From NCBI GenBank assembly GCA_014237855.1, contig JABACD010000010.1, positions 62,001-126,000 on the forward strand: a stretch of DNA of 64,000 nt, in the 5' to 3' direction. Each line of letters begins with the position of its first letter. The stretch's first letter is position 1. The position numbers were made by a program, and so were the translations under genes. Under the pieces are notes generated by a model that saw only the letters and a program-made list of their open reading frames with translations, had not been told where the DNA came from and searched no databases. Shown piece by piece: positions 44,531-52,991 of this stretch. The DNA comes from Planctomycetota bacterium (GTDB lineage Bacteria; Planctomycetota; UBA1135; GCA-002686595).

Positions 44531-46408
44531 ATGATTATCCCCAAGCTGGCCAGGCTCAGTTGCCTCACTCTCTTTCTGTTTCTGGGACTCCATGCCTGTG
44601 GTGGTGAGGACCAGGGCTCGGACCAGGTCGTCAGTGTCCCCGGGGTCGTGCTCGAGGCGGGAGCTCTGGAGGCGTTGGGAGCCACAGCCAGTGCGCGAGG
44701 GCTCGACCTGCTGGTGATCACCCTCGACACGGTACGTGCTGACAGGCTTGGTTGCGCCGGGTATGCGAGAGCCGAGACTCCTGCGATCGACCGTCTTGCG
44801 AGCACCGGGGTTCGATTTGAGCATGCAATCGCTGCTGCTCCGATCACCCTGCCCTCTCACGCATCGCTCTTCACCGGGCTGAACCCGCTCAGCCATGGGG
44901 TACGCAATAATGGAACCTTCTCGCTCGCCGCGGAGCATCAGACGCTGGCGGAGAGCCTCTCTGCAGGGGGGTATCTGACGGGGGCCTTCGTCGGAGCCTA
45001 CGTCCTGGACGCGAGGTATGGCCTTGCCCAGGGCTTCGATCACTACGACGATCGCGTCAATCCGAGCGGCAGCGGCCGTCGTAGCGGACACTTCAATGAG
45101 CGCTCGGCAGCACAGGTAACTGATGCAGCGCTGCGCTGGATGAAGTCCGAGCTCCCGAAGTCGGCGGAACGTCCCCTGTTCACGTGGGTGCACTACTTCG
45201 ATGCCCATCATCCCTACGAGCCTCCAGGAGAGTTTGGCAGTCGCTTTCGATCGAACCCCTACGACGGGGAGATCGCCTACATGGACTCCCAGATCGCGCG
45301 CCTGGTCGAGTACCTGGAGTCGGTAGGTCGAGCCGAGCGAACCCTGATTGTGATCACTTCAGACCATGGTGAGGGTCTCGGCGAGCACTCTGAGGAGACG
45401 CACTCGCGCCTGCTCTATGACTCGACGCTCAGGGTTCCGCTGATTCTCTCCTGTCCGCTGCTCTTTCCCGAGCCCGTGGTCGTTCGTGATCGAGTCGTCG
45501 GGCTGGTTGACCTGGTGCCCACGATCCTGGATCTACTGGGGATCGCAGGGGTGGAGGGGATAGATGGAGTGCACCTGTTCAAGGCTCCTGTGGACCTGGA
45601 GCGGAGCGTGTACGTCGAGACGCTGGTGCCCCTGTTCAACCATGGCTGGGCGCCACTCCAGGGCCTGCACCGCCTCGGCGACAAGTTCATCTCCGCTCCT
45701 CGGCCGGAGTTCTATGACGTCAGCAATGATCCCGCCGAGAACTACAACCTCTACCCGGAGTCACCACCCGCTGCCGGGGTGCTCGAGGAGCGCTTGGCCC
45801 TCGAGCTCGAGGGTCAGGGAAGTGCCTTCGAGCTCCGTGACACCGAGAAAGGCATGGATCCCGAGCAGGCCAAGCGCCTGGCGGCCTTGGGGTACACGCG
45901 CACGGGGAGCGGATCCGGCCCGATCGGAGTGCTGGACCCCAAGGACATGATGCCCCTCTTCAAGGTGATGATGGAGGCGCGATCACTCACTGATGCCGGC
46001 CGCCATCTGGAAGCCGAGCAGAAGAACGATGTCATCCTGGCTCAGAACCCCGGCGATGCCTTTGCCTGGGAGACGGAGTCACTGATTTTCGTGCGGACTG
46101 GTCGCCACGCGGAGGCCGAATCCGCCCTGCAGCGCATGCTGAAGATCCAGCCAACGGCCGAGGGATACGTCCGCCTTGCCCAGCTGCAACTTCAGCGCAA
46201 GGACCTGGCTGCCATGCAGAACACGCTGGGGTTGGCTGAGGCCCTCGATCCCAGGGAGGGCGGTGTTCACATGGTTGCGGGGGATGCCTACGCCAGTGTC
46301 GGTCGCTTCTCCGAGGCGCGAGGGGCGTTCGAGATGGCCCTGAAGCTGGATCCGGTCAAGTGGGGCGCGATGGCCCAGGAGAAGCTACGCATGCTTCAAG
46401 GGCGCTGA
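44531..46408 (+). CDS. Sulfatase-fold lipoprotein with TPR C-terminus
   Basis: A 625-residue lipoprotein; the signal peptide ends in a lipobox (GLHAC). Residues ~55-400 are an alkaline-phosphatase/sulfatase-fold domain with ITLDTVRADRLGC, SDHGEGLGEHSEETHS and HYFDAHHPY. The sulfatase nucleophile position reads T-x-P-S-H (PITLPSHASLFTG) in place of C/S-x-P-x-R, so formylglycine maturation is not expected and a Thr nucleophile, as in phospho-transfer or phosphonate enzymes of the same fold, is more likely. The C-terminal ~170 residues are TPR repeats. A TTG at 44525 is an alternative start. A similar gene lies at 57372-59165. Confidence 0.82.
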   Translation: MIIPKLARLSCLTLFLFLGLHACGGEDQGSDQVVSVPGVVLEAGALEALGATASARGLDLLVITLDTVRADRLGCAGYARAETPAIDRLASTGVRFEHAIAAAPITLPSHASLFTGLNPLSHGVRNNGTFSLAAEHQTLAESLSAGGYLTGAFVGAYVLDARYGLAQGFDHYDDRVNPSGSGRRSGHFNERSAAQVTDAALRWMKSELPKSAERPLFTWVHYFDAHHPYEPPGEFGSRFRSNPYDGEIAYMDSQIARLVEYLESVGRAERTLIVITSDHGEGLGEHSEETHSRLLYDSTLRVPLILSCPLLFPEPVVVRDRVVGLVDLVPTILDLLGIAGVEGIDGVHLFKAPVDLERSVYVETLVPLFNHGWAPLQGLHRLGDKFISAPRPEFYDVSNDPAENYNLYPESPPAAGVLEERLALELEGQGSAFELRDTEKGMDPEQAKRLAALGYTRTGSGSGPIGVLDPKDMMPLFKVMMEARSLTDAGRHLEAEQKNDVILAQNPGDAFAWETESLIFVRTGRHAEAESALQRMLKIQPTAEGYVRLAQLQLQRKDLAAMQNTLGLAEALDPREGGVHMVAGDAYASVGRFSEARGAFEMALKLDPVKWGAMAQEKLRMLQGR

Positions 46409-46417
46409 ACTCCAGGC

Positions 46418-47044
46418 CTACTTGCGGGAGTCGTGTTCGCCCAGTGCATAGGTCGCACGGCGCGTGACGACGGGCTCGGCGAAGGCGTCACTCATGGAGT
46501 CCACAGGCAGGTCGAGGTTCTGCAGTAGAAGGTCACAGAGTGGGCCGAGCGGAAGGTCGGCCGGCAGGTTCAGAAAGGTGTCGCTGCGCTCGAGGATGGC
46601 CTTGCGAAGCTCCTCGCGCAGCCGGGTGTCCTCGTCCTCGTCCGGCATGACCTCGTGCATGGGCTCGAACTGAACCTTTCGATAGAGGCGATCGCTCTCG
46701 ACCTCCTTGATGCGGACGCGTCCCAGGCCGGCCAAGGTGACCAGGAAACGGCCATCAGACAGCCTGGAGTGCTTGACGATCTCGCCCAGACCACCCACCG
46801 GATAGACGGGCGGGTTGCCAGCCTGATCGGCCTCATGCCCTGCCCTGATCGGGGAGATGACCATCCAGCCTCGGCGATCCAGAAGATCCTCGACCATCTG
46901 CCTGTAGCGGGGCTCGAAGATGTGCAGGGGCATCACCACATTCGGGTACAGGAATACCTTCGGCAGCGGGAAGAGCGGTGCTACCTGCTCCGGAAAGGTG
47001 GCGCTGGCCGGGGGCCATGCGTCCGGGATCTCCTGGGGAGGCAT
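46418..47044 (-). CDS. Lon N-terminal-domain (substrate-binding) protein
   Basis: A 208-residue stand-alone Lon N-domain protein. It begins with the typical PLFPLPKVFLYPNVVMPLHIFEPRYRQM, then VGGLGEIVKHSRLSDGRFLVTLAGLGRVRI. No AAA or protease domain is present. Such proteins are common in bacteria and may bind misfolded proteins or regulate proteolysis; the exact role is not established. It follows the SirB1-like gene by four bases on the same strand and faces the sulfatase gene with only nine bases between, without a clear terminator. Confidence 0.85.
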   Translation of the reverse strand: MPPQEIPDAWPPASATFPEQVAPLFPLPKVFLYPNVVMPLHIFEPRYRQMVEDLLDRRGWMVISPIRAGHEADQAGNPPVYPVGGLGEIVKHSRLSDGRFLVTLAGLGRVRIKEVESDRLYRKVQFEPMHEVMPDEDEDTRLREELRKAILERSDTFLNLPADLPLGPLCDLLLQNLDLPVDSMSDAFAEPVVTRRATYALGEHDSRK

Positions 47045-47048
47045 GCTA

Positions 47049-48008
47049 CTAGCTGGAGAGCTGCTCGATCAGGGGCATGAGGCGAGCCCCACGACCGGAT
47101 TGCCCCATGCTTCGGTAGGAATTGCGCAGGTTCGAGACCTGCCTGCGGAACAACATGAGCGGGCTTGCGTCGTGCATCCAGACAGGGTCGAAGCTCAGGC
47201 CGTGCTGCTTGAGATAGTGCACGAGGTCCTCCTGGCTCTTCGACTCGCCTCCATGAAATGGGTCGACGATCAAGTTCTGATGGCGTCCGTAGAGGCGCAG
47301 CATCACGTGACCGGGTAGGGGAACGATTCCCGTGTGAATCATGCAGCGCCGGGCGACGAAGGAGTAAAGGGCGCACAGTGAAAGGGGCAGGCCGCGTCTC
47401 GTCTCGATGACCCTGGTGAAGTGGATGTTGTCCGGGAGAGTGTACGAGTCGAGGTCGCCGCAAAAGCCCAGCTCGGTGCCGAGGTACTGCACCAGCACCT
47501 GGCCTCGAGCGAGTTCGTCGTTGAGGTGCCGCGAGCGCTTGTCCACCTCGGCAGCCATGGCATCCAGCGCCTTCTTGTAGGGACGCATGTCCACATCGGA
47601 TCGATCCAGGCGTGAGAGCATGAGCAGTCCACGCTCCAGGTCCTTCACACCGCTGGCTGCGAATCGATGCAGTCGACGGATGACCTGGTGCTCTCTTTGA
47701 AACTCGAGGATCTTGCGAGCGTGGCTCCGCACTCGGGCGTCGTCGCTTCGGGCGGCACGGCGTAGCAAGGGGGCTCCCAATCGTCCTGCTCGGGAGAATT
47801 CCCTGCGTAGGGCGCTACGCACCAGGGGCGAGTCGTCGCCGAGCAGGCTTGCTGCTGCCTCCAGCCGCTCGACCTGGGGGCCACGCCTGAGGGGGACGGT
47901 CGAGCCGGAACGGATCTTCCCCTCTGACGAGGTCTTCGCAGTGGCCTGCTTCTGGGCCTGGGCGCCACCCGCGGTGGAGCCCTGGGATTGATCTGCTCGG
48001 GGTCGCAT
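47049..48008 (-). CDS. SirB1/transglutaminase-like-superfamily protein
   Basis: A 319-residue protein with the SirB1/transglutaminase-like_2 domain (~135-300): YLGTELGFCGDLDSYTLPDN, then RRGLPLSLCALYSFVARR, PLPGHVMLRLYGR and VDPFHGG. Some relatives carry C-terminal TPRs; this one does not. The first ~50 residues are low-complexity Gln/Ala/Ser, followed by HEAT-like helices. The ATG at 48008 or one at 48065 may be the start. Its function is not established. It is immediately upstream of the Lon N-domain gene. Confidence 0.7.
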   Translation of the reverse strand: MRPRADQSQGSTAGGAQAQKQATAKTSSEGKIRSGSTVPLRRGPQVERLEAAASLLGDDSPLVRSALRREFSRAGRLGAPLLRRAARSDDARVRSHARKILEFQREHQVIRRLHRFAASGVKDLERGLLMLSRLDRSDVDMRPYKKALDAMAAEVDKRSRHLNDELARGQVLVQYLGTELGFCGDLDSYTLPDNIHFTRVIETRRGLPLSLCALYSFVARRCMIHTGIVPLPGHVMLRLYGRHQNLIVDPFHGGESKSQEDLVHYLKQHGLSFDPVWMHDASPLMLFRRQVSNLRNSYRSMGQSGRGARLMPLIEQLSS

Positions 48009-48344
48009 GGGGGATAGATATGGGTGCCCAGTATTGCTTGAATCGCCCTGGGTCTCCAGTCCCAAGCACCAAGGACCCCCAGGGTGCGCTGGATGTTAGG
48101 AATTTGTTCCCCAGCAGGGGGGGGGGATGAGTTGCTACGAGGTCCTCGGCTCTCTATCCTAGTTGCCCCAAAAGTCCGGCGACCTCCGAGGCCCCCACAG
48201 GCGGGTCCCCGGACTGATCTCTCCATCGCTGGATTTTCACCGCCCACAGGGGAGTTCCATGGCCTCGGCTCTCACCGCCGCAGTCTGCTCGTGGGGTCCC
48301 GCCAGTACAGCACTTGCTCCACGACCACTCCTCGCCTCTTCACC
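48009..48344. other. Intergenic region between divergent SirB1-like and thiolase genes
   Basis: About 336 bases with no supported gene; the thiolase frame stays open into it but the sequence does not look coding. A run of ten G lies at 48117-48126. The SirB1-like gene may use an ATG inside this region at 48065. The only promoter-like sequence is described separately. Confidence 0.35.
48132..48160 (+). promoter_or_regulatory. Possible sigma-70-type promoter
   Basis: TTGCTA (48132-48137), 17 bases, then TATCCT (48155-48160) resemble -35 and -10 elements, giving a leader of about 180 bases before the thiolase ATG. The match is partial and the host's promoter consensus is unknown. Confidence 0.25.
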
Positions 48345-49547
48345 ATGACCTCCAAACCGCTCGCGAATACAGGCGTCGTCATCACGCACGCGTTCCGCAC
48401 GCCAATCGGGAAGTACCTGGGTGGCCTGGCGGACTTGAGCAGCGTGGAGCTGGGGGTGAGTGTCGTGAGCTCCCTGCTGGATCGAAGCGGACTCGATCCG
48501 GCCGAGGTCGATGAGGTGCTGCTTGGGAATGCGCGCCAGGCAGGCGCTGGGCCGAATCCGGCACGGCAGATTTCATGTGGGGCAGGCATTCCCGTGGAGA
48601 CCTGCGCTACGACGATCAACATGGCCTGCGGCTCCGGCCTCAAGACTGTCGAGCTGGCCAGCGACGCCATTCGGCTCGGGCGCGCGAGTGTGGTGATCGC
48701 CGGCGGAACGGAGAGCATGAGTGGCCTTCCTTACTACTTGCCGAAGATGCGGCGAGGTTATCGGCTTGGCCATGGCCCTGTCGTGGATGCCATGTATCAG
48801 GACGGTTTTCACTGCCCCCTGGCTGACATGCTGATGGGGGCTACCGCAGAGAAGCTCGCCGGTGAGCGGGGGATCTCCCGAGATGAACAGGACCGCTTTG
48901 CGCTGGCGAGTCAGGAGAAGGCCGCGCGTGCAGTGGAGCTCGGTCACTTCGATGACGAGATCTGTCCCGTTGAAGTGAAGGGGCGCAAGGGTGATGTGAC
49001 TCTCGTCGATCGGGACGAGCACATTCGTCTTGGGGTCACCCTGGAGAAGATCGGCAAGTTGCCACCGGTCTTCGCGGGCGAAGAGGGCACGGTGACCGCT
49101 GGAAATTCATCGGGCATCACAGATGGAGCAGCTGCACTGCTCGTGATGTCCGAAGACCGGGCAAGGGAGCTCGGTCTCGAGATTCTGGCCCATGTGGGCC
49201 CCAGTGCCCAGGCCGGCGTTGCCCCGGACATCATGGGAATTGGGCCCGTTCCTGCCGTACGGAGGCTCGAGGGCCTGACCGGGCGCGGGGTGGCCGATTA
49301 CGAGCTGGTCGAGCTCAATGAGGCCTTTGCCGCGCAGGTGCTGGCCTGCCAGAGAGACCTGGAAATCTCTCCAGAGTGTCTCAATGTCAATGGCGGCTCG
49401 ATTGCGCTTGGGCACCCGATTGGCTGCACCGGGGCTCGCATCGTGGTTACCCTGCTGCACGAGATGAAGCGCCGGGGTGCTGGGGCGGGTCTCGCCACAC
49501 TCTGCATCTCCGGGGGCATGGGCTTCGCGACGGAGTTCACACGCTAG
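48345..49547 (+). CDS. Acetyl-CoA C-acyltransferase (thiolase)
   Basis: A 400-residue thiolase. It has the nucleophile Cys in NMACGSGLK, NEAFAAQ, the catalytic His in ALGHPIGCTGAR and the C-terminal Cys in LCISGGMG. The start ATG at 48345 is chosen by alignment with the family (VVITHAFRTPIGKYLG). It opens a second beta-oxidation block: a 3-hydroxyacyl-CoA dehydrogenase follows after 123 bases. Chain-length preference is not visible. Confidence 0.9.
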   Translation: MTSKPLANTGVVITHAFRTPIGKYLGGLADLSSVELGVSVVSSLLDRSGLDPAEVDEVLLGNARQAGAGPNPARQISCGAGIPVETCATTINMACGSGLKTVELASDAIRLGRASVVIAGGTESMSGLPYYLPKMRRGYRLGHGPVVDAMYQDGFHCPLADMLMGATAEKLAGERGISRDEQDRFALASQEKAARAVELGHFDDEICPVEVKGRKGDVTLVDRDEHIRLGVTLEKIGKLPPVFAGEEGTVTAGNSSGITDGAAALLVMSEDRARELGLEILAHVGPSAQAGVAPDIMGIGPVPAVRRLEGLTGRGVADYELVELNEAFAAQVLACQRDLEISPECLNVNGGSIALGHPIGCTGARIVVTLLHEMKRRGAGAGLATLCISGGMGFATEFTR

Positions 49548-49670
49548 CCGGTGCTTCCTGCGAACTAACAGACCAGATCACTCGCTCGAGAACTCGCCAC
49601 GGCGAGGCGGGCGTAGAACCATTCAATCATTCAAGTTCCGAACCACGGAAACCAACTCGAAGAGACATTC

Positions 49671-50564
49671 ATGAAGATCCAGAAGGTAGGTGTCGTCGGC
49701 TGTGGCCTCATGGGGCACGGCATTGTTCAGGTAGCGGCACAGGGTGGCTGTGACGTGGTTGTTGTCGAGGCGGAACAGGGCTTCCTCGACAAGGGGCTGG
49801 GACGCATCGAGAAGAGCGTCACGAAGCTCTCCCAGAAGCTCGTTGAGAAGGGCAAGAAGACCGAAGAGCAGGCGCAGGAGATGGTCACCGGGACACTCGG
49901 ACGCATCACAGGAAGCCTGGACAAGGCGGATCTCGCGGACTGCGATCTGGTAGTCGATGCGATCGTCGAGAACCTCGAGATCAAGAAGGCGCTCTTTGCT
50001 GAACTTGGCGGAATCTGCAAGCCTGAGACGGTCTTCGCCTCGAACACGAGCTCCTTCCCGATCGGTGAGATGGCCGATGCCTCCGGTCGCCCGGATCGCT
50101 TCGTGGGCCTACACTTCTTCAATCCGGTTCAGTTGATGCGGCTGGTCGAGGTGGTCCGTACTGAGAGCACTGACGAGGATGTGTTCGCCGCCGCGCGAGC
50201 CTTTGGAGAGGCTTGTGGGAAGACACCGGTCTCTTGTAAAGATACGCCGGGATTCGTTGTGAATCGTCTGCTGGTGCCCTACATGACGCAGGCGCTCCTG
50301 ATGCTCGATCGGGGCGATGCAAGTCGCGAGGACATCGATGCGGCCATGCAGCTTGGCTGTGGCCACCCGATGGGGCCCCTTACATTGACCGACTATGTTG
50401 GGTTGGACACGACCCTGTTCATTCTTCAGGGCTGGAAGGAGCGTTATCCGGACGAGCCGGCCTTCGAGGTTCCCGCAATCCTCGAGAAGCTGGTCGCCGA
50501 GGGCAAGCTCGGCCGTAAGACTGGTGAAGGATTCTACAAATGGGACGGCGACAAGAAGGCCTGA
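49671..50564 (+). CDS. 3-hydroxyacyl-CoA dehydrogenase (butyryl type)
   Basis: A 297-residue NAD-dependent 3-hydroxyacyl-CoA dehydrogenase. The dinucleotide motif is VGVVGCGLMGHGI (residues ~6-18), the catalytic His lies in GLHFFNPVQLMRLVEV and the C-terminal domain has [18 protein letters not shown]. It is the second such gene in the window and the two differ clearly, so they are not a recent duplication. Together with the thiolase before and the enoyl-CoA hydratase 1.5 kb later it supports a complete beta-oxidation spiral. Confidence 0.91.
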   Translation: MKIQKVGVVGCGLMGHGIVQVAAQGGCDVVVVEAEQGFLDKGLGRIEKSVTKLSQKLVEKGKKTEEQAQEMVTGTLGRITGSLDKADLADCDLVVDAIVENLEIKKALFAELGGICKPETVFASNTSSFPIGEMADASGRPDRFVGLHFFNPVQLMRLVEVVRTESTDEDVFAAARAFGEACGKTPVSCKDTPGFVVNRLLVPYMTQALLMLDRGDASREDIDAAMQLGCGHPMGPLTLTDYVGLDTTLFILQGWKERYPDEPAFEVPAILEKLVAEGKLGRKTGEGFYKWDGDKKA

Positions 50565-50606
50565 TCCAAGTTCTCGACTAAACAGAAACCAAGGATACCA
50601 AGACTC

Positions 50607-51497
50607 ATGCTTACCACACTTCTACTCAGTGCCTCCGCACTCACGGGCACTCCGAATGTCACCTGGACAGCCCCCTCGCGCTTCATCTCTGGTTCGGCTT
50701 ATCGAGTCTCCGTCGAGATCGAGGCGCCCTCTGACGGCACTCCTGTGGCCAACTGGCTGATGACTCCGGCTGCCTTCACGATGAATGGCAAGCCCCTCAT
50801 GGAGCGGGAGAATCAGGGCACGATTCAGGTAGCGGCTGGTGCAATGATCTCCCTGAGCTTCGATCTGGCACCGGCTATTGATGCGTCTGGCGACCTCAAC
50901 GGCGCGAACTTCAAGCTCGGCCTGGACAAGGCCTTCAGCGCTGCTGAGGAGCTGGAGGTCGTCGTTTGCAAGCAGGCTCCCAAGGGCCTCAACTTCCTGG
51001 AGATGCCGGTTGAGCAGCTCTCCAACTACCAGGTCGTCCTCGAGACGAATCGCGGTGACATGGTGCTCGAGTTCTGGCCGGAGGCGGCGCCCAATCATGT
51101 GCGCAACTACCTGGAGCTGGCCTACACGGGGTTCTACGATGGCCTGACGTTTCACCGGGTCATTCCGGGCTTCATGATTCAGGGCGGCTGCCCGGATGGC
51201 ACCGGTTCCGGCAACGGACCTCGCAGGATCGAGGCCGAGTTCTCGACGGACGAGAAGTTCAAGCACGTCCCCGGCGTGCTCTCTGCTGCACGGACCGCCG
51301 ATCCGAACTCGGCCAGCTGCCAGTTCTTTGTGATGCACGCGAATGCACCCCACCTGGACGGGCAGTACAGCGCCTTTGGCAAGCTTATCGAGGGCCTGGA
51401 GGTCGTCGAGCGCGTGGTGCTCACCCCGACAAACACTGGAGCGCGCCCGACTGAGAAGCAGTACATCCGCTCTGCGATAGTAATTCAGGCCAACTAG
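50607..51497 (+). CDS. Cyclophilin-type peptidyl-prolyl isomerase with extra N-terminal domain
   Basis: A 296-residue protein. Residues ~140-295 are a cyclophilin domain (FHRVIPGFMIQGG with the catalytic Arg, SASCQFFV, FGKLIEGLEVV). Before it lies a ~120-residue beta-rich domain of unknown family, preceded by a weak signal-like N-terminus MLTTLLLSASALTG, so it may be exported and act on secreted proteins. It lies 42 bases after the dehydrogenase, in the same direction, and ends at a hairpin. Confidence 0.82.
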   Translation: MLTTLLLSASALTGTPNVTWTAPSRFISGSAYRVSVEIEAPSDGTPVANWLMTPAAFTMNGKPLMERENQGTIQVAAGAMISLSFDLAPAIDASGDLNGANFKLGLDKAFSAAEELEVVVCKQAPKGLNFLEMPVEQLSNYQVVLETNRGDMVLEFWPEAAPNHVRNYLELAYTGFYDGLTFHRVIPGFMIQGGCPDGTGSGNGPRRIEAEFSTDEKFKHVPGVLSAARTADPNSASCQFFVMHANAPHLDGQYSAFGKLIEGLEVVERVVLTPTNTGARPTEKQYIRSAIVIQAN

Positions 51498-51506
51498 CGA
51501 GGTGGG

Positions 51507-51526
51507 GGACTCTCTCCACGGAGTCC
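51507..51526 (+). terminator. Hairpin terminator after the cyclophilin gene
   Basis: A perfect 6-bp stem GGACTC/GAGTCC with loop TCTCCACG is followed by TTCTCT. It lies nine bases after the cyclophilin stop and before a second cyclophilin gene. It is modest in stability and the pyrimidine tract is short. Confidence 0.5.
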
Positions 51527-51608
51527 TTCTCTCAAGTGCGTTCTCACGGCAACTCCCGAATACCTACAAGAATCCCTGTTCTCGACTCGAACCAGGGTAC
51601 CCACGGAA

Positions 51609-52094
51609 ATGGCTGACAATTCAAACGTGACTGCAACGCTTCACACCGAAGCTGGCGACATCAAGCTTGAGTTCTTCAACGACAAGGCACCTCGTCATGT
51701 CGAGAACTTCATCTCCCTCGCCGAGAAGGGCTTCTACGACGGGACTATTTTTCATCGGGTGATCCCCGGGTTCATGATCCAGGGGGGCTGCCCCGATGGC
51801 ACCGGAATGGGTAACCCCGGCTACTCGGTCGATCAGGAGTTCAATGACACGAAGCATGTTCGTGGAACTCTCTCAATGGCTCGTGCTCAGGACCCGAACT
51901 CGGCAGGTAGCCAGTTCTTCATCTGTCATGGCGAGGCCAGCTTCCTGAACGGTCAGTACACGGCCTTTGGCCAGATGCAGGAGGGCGAAGAAGCTCTCGA
52001 CACGATCGCTCAGGCGCCCACCAAGAGCGGTGGCGAAGGCTCCTCTCCGGTTGAGCCAGTCAAGATCACGAAGATCACCGTGACTCGCGGCTGA
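51609..52094 (+). CDS. Cyclophilin peptidyl-prolyl cis-trans isomerase (cytoplasmic)
   Basis: A 161-residue single-domain cyclophilin. It has FHRVIPGFMIQGGCPDGTGMG with the catalytic Arg, NSAGSQFFI and AFGQMQEGEEALD. It has no signal peptide, so it folds proteins in the cytoplasm. Its core is close to the C-terminal domain of the previous gene, suggesting an old duplication. Eleven bases separate it from enoyl-CoA hydratase. Confidence 0.92.
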   Translation: MADNSNVTATLHTEAGDIKLEFFNDKAPRHVENFISLAEKGFYDGTIFHRVIPGFMIQGGCPDGTGMGNPGYSVDQEFNDTKHVRGTLSMARAQDPNSAGSQFFICHGEASFLNGQYTAFGQMQEGEEALDTIAQAPTKSGGEGSSPVEPVKITKITVTRG

Positions 52095-52105
52095 GGTAGC
52101 CTGAG

Positions 52106-52888
52106 ATGAGCTACGAGAACATTCTCTACGAGGTCGATGGGAAGATCGCACGGGTCACCGTGAATCGCCCGAAGTTGATGAACGCCCTCAACAACCAGAC
52201 CCTGGAAGAGCTGGCTCACGCCTTCGACGCTGTTCGCGACGATGAAGGCGTTCGCTGTCTCTTGATCACGGGAGCTGGTGACAAGGCATTCATTGCCGGT
52301 GCCGACATCAACGAGCTGGCCAAGATGAAGGCCATGCAGGCGAAGGACGTCGCGTTCTTCGGCCAGCAGGTCTTTGGTCGGCTGGAGACGCTGGGCAAGC
52401 CCTCGGTGGCGATGATCAACGGCTTTGCGCTGGGGGGCGGCCTTGAGCTGGCCCTCGCCTGCACCTTGAGGACAGCGAGCGCCGGAGCGCGTGTCGGACT
52501 CCCCGAGACCAGTCTGGGTATCATTCCTGGTTATGGTGGTTCTCAGCGACTGGCGCGCATCGCCGGTCCCGGGGTAGCTCGCGAGTGGATCCTCACTGGT
52601 GACATGTTCGGTGCCGATGAGGCACACCGCGTTGGCGTGGTGAACCGGATCTTCTCCCCTGAGGAGCTCGAGGCGGGCACCCAGAAGCTCCTGAAGACCA
52701 TTCTTTCCCGCGGTCCAGTCGCCATTCGTCTCGCCATGGAGGCAATCAGGCGGGGCATGAACATGAGTCAGCAGGAGGGCGAGATCATCGAGTCCGACAT
52801 GTTTGGCCTGGCCTCGACAACCGAGGACATGCGAGAGGGCATGACCGCCTTCCTGGAGAAGCGCAAGCCGGCGTTCACGGGCAAGTAG
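52106..52888 (+). CDS. Enoyl-CoA hydratase
   Basis: A 260-residue crotonase-fold enzyme that hydrates trans-2-enoyl-CoA to (S)-3-hydroxyacyl-CoA. The oxyanion-hole segments are AGADINEL and GFALGGGLELALAC, and both catalytic glutamates appear present, in GLELAL and LPETSLGIIPGYGGSQRL. It completes the set for beta-oxidation in this block and could also serve the mutase operon, which lacks its own hydratase. A strong hairpin follows 31 bases after the stop. Confidence 0.92.
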   Translation: MSYENILYEVDGKIARVTVNRPKLMNALNNQTLEELAHAFDAVRDDEGVRCLLITGAGDKAFIAGADINELAKMKAMQAKDVAFFGQQVFGRLETLGKPSVAMINGFALGGGLELALACTLRTASAGARVGLPETSLGIIPGYGGSQRLARIAGPGVAREWILTGDMFGADEAHRVGVVNRIFSPEELEAGTQKLLKTILSRGPVAIRLAMEAIRRGMNMSQQEGEIIESDMFGLASTTEDMREGMTAFLEKRKPAFTGK

Positions 52889-52919
52889 CACCAACTGGCT
52901 CGCAACGAGCGTTTAACTG

Positions 52920-52942
52920 TCGGGAGGCATGACGCCTCCCGA
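52920..52942 (+). terminator. Hairpin terminator after enoyl-CoA hydratase
   Basis: A perfect 9-bp stem TCGGGAGGC/GCCTCCCGA with loop ATGAC is followed by TTTG. It lies between the hydratase stop and the next thiolase. The ATG in its loop opens an in-frame 21-residue extension of that thiolase, but this is unlikely to be its true start. Confidence 0.7.
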
Positions 52943-52991
52943 TTTGAATTCGACACACCTATTCCAACCACGAACTGTAGGCAACGGACCC

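Noticed and set aside
44531-46408. Annotation as a formylglycine sulfatase
   Set aside because: The C/S-x-P-x-R maturation motif is absent; the position is Thr.
48117-48126. Run of ten G as a phase-variation tract
   Set aside because: It lies outside any supported coding region and upstream of the likely promoter, so no frame switching would result; it may also be a sequencing artefact.
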